A model generated the notes under the pieces. The model saw nothing but the letters and a program-made list of their open reading frames with translations, was not told the origin of the DNA and did no database searches. 5,868 bases of DNA from NCBI GenBank assembly GCA_030592245.1, contig JAUVJV010000168.1, positions 1 through 5,868 on the forward strand, in the 5' to 3' direction. Below are positions 1 to 5,488 of this stretch, in pieces. This DNA comes from Candidatus Eiseniibacteriota bacterium (GTDB lineage: Bacteria; Arandabacterota; Arandabacteria; Arandabacterales; Arandabacteraceae). Made by a program: the position numbers and the translations under genes. Position 1 is the stretch's first letter; each line of letters starts with the position of its first letter.

Positions 1-613
1 AGGTGCAGACGAGGCCTTCATATTGCGCGCCCTGCCAGACGAATCCCCAGAAGTCTGGATTGGTCATCCGCTGGGCCGCCTGAATCTGGACCGACATTCT
101 GACCAGGTCGGCCCAGGTCGCCGGCGGTGATGTGAAGCCGTATTCAATCAGAAGGTCTGCCCGGTAGTATAGCAAGCCGGCATCGACGTAGACCGGAAGG
201 GCAATCAGCCTGCCTTCATAGGTATCTGCCAGATCTATGACCCGGCTAAAGAAGGGGGATGTCTCGAAGTTGTCCACGGCCATCATGGGCTCCAGGCCCT
301 CGAGCCATCCTGAAGCGGCGAACTGGCCGATCCAGACTATGTCCATAAGGAACACGTCAGGGTCGCCTTCCCCGGCTTTAAGAGGGACAATGAGGCTCTG
401 CCGTCGCTGGTCGGTATCGGTGGGCTGGCGCATGAGGCCGACCTCGATTCCCGTGTTCTCTGTGAAATCCTCGAGCAGGGTCTCCCAGTAGTCGAGCTCC
501 GCCGGGGCCCCTCCTATCATAAGAGTAAGTCGGCCCTGTTCCTTCGAACACGACAGAGCCAATGATACCGCGATGGCCATCGCAATGCACATAACCCGGT
601 ATGGGTGTTTCAT
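1..613 (-). CDS. ABC transporter sugar-binding lipoprotein (SBP_bac_1 family), N-terminal part, cut by window edge
   Basis: I translated this by hand; 204 codons are visible and the frame is open to the window edge. The product should be the extracytoplasmic binding subunit of an ABC importer for a sugar or oligosaccharide. Residues 1-22 form a short basic n-region, a hydrophobic stretch and a cysteine (LALSC, Cys22), which looks like a lipoprotein signal although Ala at -3 and Leu at -2 are not the commonest lipobox residues. Family hallmarks follow: a lobe-1 start around 41-60 (DYWETLLEDFTENTGIEV), DPDVFLMDIVWIGQFA at 84-99, ALPVYVDAGLLYYR at 138-151, and FWGFVWQGAQYEGLVC at 188-203, which is typical of trehalose/maltose-type binding proteins. 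Family members are usually about 400-450 aa, so roughly half is missing. The ATG at 613-611 was chosen because AAGGAGG lies 6 bases upstream; Met8 is a weaker alternative. Permease genes would be expected downstream, outside the window. The exact sugar cannot be told. Confidence 0.93.
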   Translation of the reverse strand, partial: MKHPYRVMCIAMAIAVSLALSCSKEQGRLTLMIGGAPAELDYWETLLEDFTENTGIEVGLMRQPTDTDQRRQSLIVPLKAGEGDPDVFLMDIVWIGQFAASGWLEGLEPMMAVDNFETSPFFSRVIDLADTYEGRLIALPVYVDAGLLYYRADLLIEYGFTSPPATWADLVRMSVQIQAAQRMTNPDFWGFVWQGAQYEGLVCT

Positions 614-619
614 TGATTC

Positions 620-626
620 CCTCCTT
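620..626 (-). promoter_or_regulatory. Ribosome binding site of the solute-binding protein gene
   Basis: On the minus strand AAGGAGG precedes the ATG at 613-611 by 6 bases (GGAATCAATG context). It is a full-strength Shine-Dalgarno sequence and fixes the start of the binding-protein gene. Confidence 0.85.
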
Positions 627-637
627 CCAGGGTTTCG

Positions 638-646
638 ATTATGCCA
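638..646 (-). promoter_or_regulatory. Possible extended -10 promoter for the binding-protein gene
   Basis: The minus strand reads TGG-CATAAT here, which fits the extended -10 pattern TGnTATAAT with one mismatch. No good -35 is seen 16-18 bases upstream, as expected for an extended -10 promoter. Transcription would start near position 631, giving a leader of about 18 bases that just contains the Shine-Dalgarno sequence. The call rests only on motif match and position. Confidence 0.3.
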
Positions 647-683
647 CCAGAACTGAGGGGACACCATACTTAATTGGGTGAGG

Positions 684-701
684 CGCTACCGCAGGGTAGC
701 G
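684..701. repeat. Hairpin with 7-bp perfect stem
   Basis: CGCTACC (684-690) and GGTAGCG (695-701) are exact inverse complements around the loop GCAG. It lies about 20 bases inside the left inverted end of the candidate element. No T-run follows on either strand, so it is not an intrinsic terminator. A compact GC-rich palindrome near an element end fits a REP-like recognition structure, by inference only. Confidence 0.6.
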
Positions 702-716
702 ATGAGGAGGCTGAAC

Positions 717-825
717 GGGACAGTGCGCCGTAAGCATCACGAAGGCCGCGCCTAGGAATGCGCCGGCCACGACGGGCATCGTGTGGGCCTCAATCACCCG
801 GGATTGCGGAAGTGGGACAGTGCGC
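717..825. repeat. Pair of 12-bp direct repeats (717-728 and 814-825)
   Basis: GGGACAGTGCGC occurs at 717-728 and again exactly at 814-825, 97 bases apart, in the same orientation. Both copies lie within the gap between the superoxide dismutase and binding-protein genes, inside the candidate element. They could be internal repeats of that element or the trace of two similar elements placed side by side. Confidence 0.6.
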
Positions 826-889
826 ATGAAGGTGAGCGGCCAGGCCCTTTTCCCGGAGAGCCAAACTCAGTGGCGTGTCCCCTGCCGGT

Positions 890-1345
890 TCACTTTCCTA
901 CCATGTAGGCCTTGGTGAAATCATCGAGGAGCGTCTTCAGCTCCTCAACATGCGTCAGGTCGGTAGTCTGCTTGGCCTTCATCGATTGGACAAGCATGCC
1001 GTGAAGCAGAGTGAGCTTATGAACATAAGCTTTGTAGGCGGTCTCATCACCCGCATCAACTGGCTTCACCCGCTGCTGCAGGAAATACCAGCTGACGATA
1101 TGGGCAATGTCATCCGCATGATGGTTCTTGGCCTCGATCCAGCGGACGATCTGGTTGTGGTTGAGTTCTGCATCATCCGAGAGATCCGGGATCATCTTCA
1201 TGGCCCTCTCGATGGTGGTGATGTTCTCCCTCAACATGTCAAGCCGCGTCTCATCGTCGTAAATGCCGCAGGGTACCTGGCAGTGGGCGAAAGCCACTGA
1301 ACTGAGCGCGAGCACCAAAGCCATGGACACCAGAAAGAACCTCAT
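890..1345 (-). CDS. sodN: Exported nickel superoxide dismutase
   Basis: The 151-aa product should convert superoxide to oxygen and hydrogen peroxide outside the cytoplasm. Residues 1-20 are a signal peptide (basic MR, hydrophobic core, ending AFA). Cleavage after Ala20 would leave His21 as the new N-terminus, followed at once by the nickel-hook motif HCQVPCGIY (21-29). In mature numbering this supplies His1, Cys2, Cys6 and Tyr9, the known nickel ligands and pocket residues of the family; Asp3 of the classical enzyme is Gln here. The remaining about 120 aa look like the family's four-helix bundle, including RWIEAKNHH (68-76) and SWYF (85-88). Mature length of about 131 aa compares with about 117 in Streptomyces. 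The ATG at 1345-1343 is preferred over an upstream ATG at 1408 because it has AAGGAGG 6 bases upstream and begins the signal peptide. No SodX-type maturation protease is in the window. It follows the hydrolase gene by 99 bases. Confidence 0.95.
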   Translation of the reverse strand: MRFFLVSMALVLALSSVAFAHCQVPCGIYDDETRLDMLRENITTIERAMKMIPDLSDDAELNHNQIVRWIEAKNHHADDIAHIVSWYFLQQRVKPVDAGDETAYKAYVHKLTLLHGMLVQSMKAKQTTDLTHVEELKTLLDDFTKAYMVGK

Positions 1346-1351
1346 ATCAAT

Positions 1352-1358
1352 CCTCCTT
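1352..1358 (-). promoter_or_regulatory. Ribosome binding site of sodN, deciding the start
   Basis: AAGGAGG on the minus strand sits 6 bases before the ATG at 1345-1343. It rules against the longer reading from 1408, which would put 21 unconserved residues in front of a normal signal peptide. Confidence 0.85.
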
Positions 1359-1420
1359 CTTGGTTGGTCGACATTAGTTAGACTCAATCGGGCATCCGGG
1401 GGTTGCACCTGGCAAAGGCC

Positions 1421-1440
1421 GTCGTGCCGAAAGGCATGAC
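1421..1440 (-). other. Hairpin just after the hydrolase stop codon
   Basis: In the minus-strand transcript GUCAUGCC and GGCACGAC pair around the loop UUUC, giving 7 pairs with one A-C mismatch. It begins 5 bases after the hydrolase stop codon. No U-tract follows, so it is a poor intrinsic terminator. It may stabilise or partly end the message, or allow read-through into sodN. On the plus strand the same fold has a G-U pair and a GAAA loop, but no plus-strand gene is supported here. Confidence 0.4.
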
Positions 1441-1444
1441 ACTG

Positions 1445-3004
1445 CTATGGCTCATCGAACTCGAGTCTTGCCACGTAAAGCAGTCTGCGGTCCCGGTTCT
1501 CAAGGAAGTTCTCAATCATGAATGCAACGTCGGGCTTGACAGGCTCCTCGTGTACCACCTTGCCGTTCCAGGTCACAGTGACCGGGTCGTCCAGGTTGAC
1601 CATGTCAGGATGTATGAGAATGCTGAAAGCGCCAACCCGGGATGTCTTTACCCAGATCCTGTTTGCGTAGTAGCCTGCATGGGCGAGTCCCGAGGGGATC
1701 TCGCGCTTGAAGATAAGGTAATTGGCCTTCTCGGGCAGGTTGTCGCTTAAGGTCTTCTCGCCTCCCTCGCGAAGTACTGTCAGCTCTATGGGGCTTCCCC
1801 TTTCGAGCGTGGCCTTGTATGCGACCAGCCCGTCAAGGTCCTTGACGGGCATCCGCGGGCCGCGAATGATGATGTCCCCCGCCTCCAGGCCCATGGCCTC
1901 GGCTGCCGTCTTTTCAACAACCGAGCTCACCTTGACACCCTCGCCTTCGAACGTGTAGTCAGGTACGAAGCCCACGGTGATACGCTCATCGACCAGGGCC
2001 GTGTTGAACTCCTTGTGCCAGTTCTCGATATCGCCCGTGGTCACTTCATCGATCTTGAACCATCTGCACTGCCCGAACCTGGCCTCACCTGTCTCCCAGA
2101 CGATCTTTGATGGGAAGGGTTCCCGCCCGTGACGCTCGAGGAAGCGGACTATCCGGGGCATTTCAGTCTCGGCGTAGCCGAAATCGTGCGCGCCCTCGAG
2201 TTCACGGTAAAGGACATTGGCTTCGGCCTTCACAGCCATCTCGAAAGTGGGCCTCATCTTATCGGATGGATAGAGCTCATCTGCTTTAGTGGTAACAGCA
2301 TAAATGGGCGTGTTCGAGAGGTTTGGAGCATAGAGGTGAAGGTCGCCGTTGATGCTTCCAACACCCATATGGCCGTTGAGGGCCACTATGGCGGCATAGT
2401 CATTGGGAACTACCATGGCGTGGGTAAAGCCTGCCGAGGCGCCGTCGGAGAAACCTTCCAGCCAGAGGCGGTCATCATCGATATTGTATCCACGCTTGAC
2501 CGTCCTCACAAGATTGCGGATGTTCGCCATTCCCACGTCGTCCCACCAGGTCGCGCCCATCTGCCCGAGAGGATAGAGCACCATCCAACCTCTCTCTTCA
2601 GCGACGGGAATGAACTCGTCTTCCTTTACATACTCAAGCGGCTCGGGGATGATGTCCCCGCGTCCGACGCCTCCGTGCAACCGGACCAGCAGCGGCGCCG
2701 GTAGGGCGGGCTCGTAACCCGACGGAATATAAAGCACAAAGGGGCGCTCCACATCATCGATGCACAATGTCGTGCCGAGCACGAACTCCCCGGTCTCGAC
2801 CTCCGGAAACTCAAGGCCCCGGATAAGCGCGGCCACTTCCTCCCAACCTGGCTCAACCCTTGCGATTCTCTCCACCTTGCTCACCCGGTCATCTCCGGGC
2901 TCCATCTCGATAATCTCAGCAAGATCATCGCGCCAGCCCGCGTGGGATGGAACGGCCAGCAGAAGGGCAACTGCCAAAGTGGTAAGCATCTTGAAGTCTT
3001 TCAC
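1445..3004 (-). CDS. Secreted alpha/beta-hydrolase (esterase/PHB-depolymerase-like) with PDZ domain
   Basis: The 519-aa product starts with a signal peptide (MKDFK, then a hydrophobic core at about 6-19, likely cleaved near SHA-G at 21-23). Residues 74-292 resemble an esterase-type alpha/beta-hydrolase: LHGG at 109-112 (oxyanion region), GFSDG at 184-188 with nucleophile Ser186, a likely acid Asp242 in TTKADELYP, and His273 in EGAHDFGY. A PDZ domain spans about 345-422 (GVKVSSVVEKTAAEAMGLEAGDIII and following strands). The last about 95 residues (NRIWVKTSRVGAFSILIHPD to the C-terminus) form a beta-rich module with a VTVTWNGKVV strand. The catalytic set looks complete, so it is probably an active serine esterase or peptidase outside the cytoplasm; the substrate is unknown. 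The start is GTG at 3004-3002, with AAAGGAG 6 bases before it; the frame is open to an ATG at 3139, but that would add 45 low-complexity basic residues before the signal peptide. It may share a transcript with sodN. Confidence 0.85.
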   Translation of the reverse strand: MKDFKMLTTLAVALLLAVPSHAGWRDDLAEIIEMEPGDDRVSKVERIARVEPGWEEVAALIRGLEFPEVETGEFVLGTTLCIDDVERPFVLYIPSGYEPALPAPLLVRLHGGVGRGDIIPEPLEYVKEDEFIPVAEERGWMVLYPLGQMGATWWDDVGMANIRNLVRTVKRGYNIDDDRLWLEGFSDGASAGFTHAMVVPNDYAAIVALNGHMGVGSINGDLHLYAPNLSNTPIYAVTTKADELYPSDKMRPTFEMAVKAEANVLYRELEGAHDFGYAETEMPRIVRFLERHGREPFPSKIVWETGEARFGQCRWFKIDEVTTGDIENWHKEFNTALVDERITVGFVPDYTFEGEGVKVSSVVEKTAAEAMGLEAGDIIIRGPRMPVKDLDGLVAYKATLERGSPIELTVLREGGEKTLSDNLPEKANYLIFKREIPSGLAHAGYYANRIWVKTSRVGAFSILIHPDMVNLDDPVTVTWNGKVVHEEPVKPDVAFMIENFLENRDRRLLYVARLEFDEP

Positions 3005-3010
3005 AGGGGT

Positions 3011-3017
3011 CTCCTTT
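3011..3017 (-). promoter_or_regulatory. Ribosome binding site fixing the GTG start of the hydrolase
   Basis: AAAGGAG on the minus strand lies 6 bases before GTG (3004-3002). The next in-frame ATG, five codons on, would be 21 bases from this site and would lose the lysines that give the signal peptide its positive start. Confidence 0.75.
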
Positions 3018-3035
3018 CGCAAACTCGTATTCCTT

Positions 3036-3046
3036 CTTATATCATA
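3036..3046 (-). promoter_or_regulatory. Possible -10 region for the hydrolase gene
   Basis: The minus strand reads TATGATATAAG, holding two overlapping near-matches to TATAAT (TATGAT and TATAAG, each 5 of 6). No strong -35 is found at the right distance; TGGAAG lies 17 bases before TATAAG and matches only 3 of 6. The 10-bp palindrome AGCGCGCGCT (3046-3055) touches its upstream edge. The gene's leader would be roughly 25-30 bases. Confidence 0.35.
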
Positions 3047-3151
3047 GCGCGCGCTTGACTTCCAGCGCTTCCCGCGATCATGTGTCGTGCTGTTCTGGCG
3101 CTGCGACTGCCGGCGCCGTTGCGCGACAGAGGCCGCCAACCATCAGTCACA

Positions 3152-3170
3152 AAGCGGCCGCACGCCGCTT
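3152..3170 (-). terminator. Weak terminator-like hairpin after the permease operon
   Basis: AAGCGGC and GCCGCTT form a perfect 7-bp stem around a 5-base loop (GTGCG on the minus strand), about 50 bases after the stop of the second permease. The 3' side continues as TGTGACTG, so the T-run is short and interrupted. It probably marks the end of the transporter operon but is not a textbook terminator. The rest of the 3005-3221 gap shows no gene. Confidence 0.4.
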
Positions 3171-3221
3171 CTCTCAAATACCTTGCGGGGACTGCAGCTC
3201 GTGTTCATCTGTCTGTTCCAT

Positions 3222-4355
3222 CTACGTCATTGTCTTGCGGAAACGCCGCGATGCGGCCCATAAGGTCAAGGAGCCCATGGTCGCGAGTGCCAGCATTTGC
3301 GGCCACAGCACGGAAGGTCCAACGCCCTTCAGAAAGATTCCCCGGATAATCACCAGAAAATAGCGGAGTGGATTGAGATAAGTGAGCCACTGGATCGGCT
3401 CCGGCATGTTGGCAATGGAGAACATGAAGCCGGAGAGCAGGACGGCGGGGAAGTAGAAAAAGAACGTGCTCATCATGGCCTGCTGCTGGGTCTGGCTTAC
3501 CGTGGAGATCAGGAGGCCGACTCCAAGCGTTGTCATCAGGTAGAGCGCTGTGGAAAGGAAGAGCAGCACCAGGTCACCGCGGATGGGGACGCCGAACCAG
3601 AAGACGGCGATCAGCGTGATGACGATCACGTCGGCCAAACCGATCAGCGAGAACGGGAGGCTCTTGCCGAGAATGAACTCATCAGGGGTGATTGGCGTGA
3701 CCATGATCTGTTCCATGGTGCCGACCTCCTTCTCCCGGACCACGGCCATGCTGGTGAGCATCAGGGTGATGAGCATAACCAGGATGGCGATCACGCCGGG
3801 CACGTAGAAGTTCCGACTCTCCAGGTTCTCATTGAACCAGGCGCGTGTTTGCATATCCACGCCGGCCGGTGGATTGAACTCGCCTTTGAGGCGCGATACG
3901 CGCTTGATGAGGATGGCCTGCGAGAGCTCACCCGCGATGCGGGCGCTGTAATCAAGAACGATGCCGGCGGTATTGGAGTCGGTGCCGTCCAGGAGCACTT
4001 GAAGCTGGGCCGTGCGGCCTGCCCGGAGTTCCCGCTCGAACCCTTTGTTGAGGCGGAGCACCGCACGCACCGTCCCGCGGTCGAGGACGTCGCGCACCTG
4101 ATCTTCATCCTGTATGTGGGCGACCACGTCGAAGTAGCCGGATTTCACAAAACGGGTGACGAGCTCGCGGCTGGCTATACTGTTGTCAAGATCGAAGACC
4201 GCGGTGGCGACGTTCTTCACGTCGGTTGTCACGGCGTAACCGAAGACCATCACCTGGACAATCGGCATCAGGAAGATTATGCCCTTCATCTTCGGGTCGC
4301 GAAAGATGTGGATGAACTCCTTCACCAACATGCGTTTGATGCGTTCGAAGCTCAT
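3222..4355 (-). CDS. ABC-2 type transporter permease, second subunit (YbhR/YhhJ-like)
   Basis: The 377-aa product is an inner-membrane permease half-subunit of an ABC exporter. The layout is that of the ABC-2 family with a large periplasmic loop: an amphipathic start (VKEFIHIFRDPK, 11-22), a first membrane helix at about 24-43, a soluble extracytoplasmic domain at about 45-180 containing DGTDSNTA (123-130), then five more helices at about 183-205, 233-253, 261-285, 294-316 and 347-367. The cytoplasmic loop after the second helix carries REKEVGTMEQIMVTPI (207-222), the region that contacts the ATPase. Length matches E. coli YbhR and YbhS (about 370 aa). Its ATG overlaps the stop of the upstream permease (ATGA), and only a weak AAGG site precedes it, so translational coupling is likely. 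The transported compound is not evident; relatives have been linked to drug or cation efflux. Confidence 0.93.
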   Translation of the reverse strand: MSFERIKRMLVKEFIHIFRDPKMKGIIFLMPIVQVMVFGYAVTTDVKNVATAVFDLDNSIASRELVTRFVKSGYFDVVAHIQDEDQVRDVLDRGTVRAVLRLNKGFERELRAGRTAQLQVLLDGTDSNTAGIVLDYSARIAGELSQAILIKRVSRLKGEFNPPAGVDMQTRAWFNENLESRNFYVPGVIAILVMLITLMLTSMAVVREKEVGTMEQIMVTPITPDEFILGKSLPFSLIGLADVIVITLIAVFWFGVPIRGDLVLLFLSTALYLMTTLGVGLLISTVSQTQQQAMMSTFFFYFPAVLLSGFMFSIANMPEPIQWLTYLNPLRYFLVIIRGIFLKGVGPSVLWPQMLALATMGSLTLWAASRRFRKTMT

Positions 4356-5488
4356 ATGGCCACCTTCTTCTTGAACTTCATGTTGGCGACGGTCATTACC
4401 ACGACACCAAATGCAGCGAGGAGCCCAGCTTCCATCGCCAGGATCTCCAGTCCGATACCCTTCAAGTAAAGTCCCTTCAGGAGCGCAATGAAGTAGCGGG
4501 CTGGAATCAGGTGGGTGATGATCTGAAGGGGCCGCGGCATATTGCTAATCGCATACATGAACCCGGACAGTAGAAACGAGGGCAGAAACGTGAGCACCAT
4601 GGCCAGCTGGCTGGCCAGAAGCTGGCTCTTGGTGACGATGCTGATCATCATGCCCAGCGAGAGTGCGCCGGCCAGGAAGATGCCGGCCATGCCGAACAGC
4701 AGAGCCACATTGCCGCGGAGGGGGACATGGAAGATGAACTCGCCCATCAGTACGGCCAGGAGAACGTCCAGCATTCCAATGGCAAAATACGGCAAGAGCT
4801 TCCCCATGATTAGCTCGGGGCCGCGAACGGGAGTAGAGATGAGCTGCTCCATGGTCCCGCGCTCCCATTCGCGGGCAACGGTCAGGGAGGTCAGCAAGGC
4901 CGCGATGACCATCATGATCACGGCAATCAGGCCGGGGATGATGTAGTTCCTGGACTCCATGTCGGGGTTGTACCATACGCGCGGTCGAACCTCGATCGGT
5001 GCGGCAAGGGTCTTACCGCCCACGCGCTGAACCTCTCGCAGCGCCACCTGTTGTGAGTAGATGAACGCTACAACACGGGCGTATCCCATGGCGATCGTCG
5101 CGGTATTGGCGTCGCTGCCGTCGACGATCATCTGAACCGGAACGTCTCGACCCGCTAGGATCTGGTCGGCGAAGTCCGATGGCACGATGACCGCCGCCAG
5201 CGCCTGTCCGGAGTCGATGGCGCGTTCGACTTCGCGGTAGCTGCGGACATAGGCGCGGATGTTGAAGTAGTGAGATCCGGCGAACTGGCTGACGAACTCA
5301 CGACTGTCATGGGTGCCGCTCTGGTCCCATACGACAACCGGCACATTGTCCACATCCAGCGTCAAGGCGAAGCCGAAGAGGACCAGGAGCAGCATGGGGA
5401 TAGCAATCGCCATGCCCAGGCTGCGAGGATCGCGCACGATGTGGATGAACTCTTTGCGGGCAATGGCCCAGACGCGGAAAAGTTTCAT
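4352..5488 (-). CDS. ABC-2 type transporter permease, first subunit (YbhS-like)
   Basis: The 378-aa product is the partner of the permease that follows and is built the same way: an amphipathic KEFIHIVRDPR start (12-22), a first membrane helix at about 24-44, an extracytoplasmic domain at about 46-180 with DGSDANTA (123-130), and helices at about 183-205, 232-252, 262-285, 294-316 and 348-368. The loop AREWERGTMEQLISTP (205-220) closely matches the corresponding segment of E. coli YbhS as I remember it. The ATG at 5488-5486 overlaps the ATPase stop codon (ATGA) and has AGGAGG 7 bases upstream. The frame stays open to 5743, but that stretch is the ATPase gene in another frame. The two permeases are clear paralogs and probably form a heterodimer. 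Confidence 0.94.
   Translation of the reverse strand: MKLFRVWAIARKEFIHIVRDPRSLGMAIAIPMLLLVLFGFALTLDVDNVPVVVWDQSGTHDSREFVSQFAGSHYFNIRAYVRSYREVERAIDSGQALAAVIVPSDFADQILAGRDVPVQMIVDGSDANTATIAMGYARVVAFIYSQQVALREVQRVGGKTLAAPIEVRPRVWYNPDMESRNYIIPGLIAVIMMVIAALLTSLTVAREWERGTMEQLISTPVRGPELIMGKLLPYFAIGMLDVLLAVLMGEFIFHVPLRGNVALLFGMAGIFLAGALSLGMMISIVTKSQLLASQLAMVLTFLPSFLLSGFMYAISNMPRPLQIITHLIPARYFIALLKGLYLKGIGLEILAMEAGLLAAFGVVVMTVANMKFKKKVAI

Larger units (their letters stand above)
656..883. mobile_element. Candidate small non-autonomous element (MITE/REP-like) between inverted ends
   Basis: The ends carry AGGGGACAC (656-664) and its exact inverse (875-883). Inward of these 9 bases the similarity continues imperfectly: the left end reads CATACTTAATTGG and the inverted right end GCCACTGAGTTTGG, sharing ACT, A, TT and GG positions. 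Inside are a 7-bp hairpin (684-701) and a 12-bp direct repeat. The stretch is about 228 bp and contains no convincing gene. Short intergenic elements with GGGGACAC-like ends are typical of those mobilised by IS200-like/REP-associated transposases, but no transposase is present and no target duplication is evident. Chance similarity is not excluded. Confidence 0.35.

Noticed and set aside
639..827. 62-aa minus-strand reading frame in the gap before the binding-protein gene
   Set aside because: It has no recognisable domain, is proline-rich in a way typical of translated repeats, and overlaps the hairpin, the direct repeats and the candidate element.
875..1300. 141-aa plus-strand reading frame opposite sodN
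   Set aside because: The minus strand encodes an unmistakable nickel superoxide dismutase over the same bases; the plus-strand product has no recognised family features.
1346..1408. Upstream ATG at 1408 as the start of the superoxide dismutase
   Set aside because: The internal ATG at 1345 has an ideal ribosome binding site and begins a normal signal peptide; the extra 21 residues would bury it.
2129..2704. 191-aa plus-strand reading frame opposite the hydrolase
   Set aside because: It is antisense to a gene with an intact catalytic set and has no recognisable motif or ribosome binding site of note.
3005..3139. N-terminal extension of the hydrolase from an ATG at 3139
   Set aside because: The 45 extra residues are basic and low in complexity, they cover the putative promoter, and the GTG at 3004 has a well-placed AAAGGAG.
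3055..3363. Plus-strand frames across the gap and the end of the second permease
   Set aside because: They run into the permease coding sequence in antisense, and the TTGACT at 3055 has no matching -10 on the plus strand.
3297..4469. 390-aa plus-strand reading frame opposite the permease genes
   Set aside because: It is antisense to clearly coding permease sequence; its His/Asp/Glu-rich composition is what the complement of hydrophobic membrane-protein codons gives, and it shows no domain.
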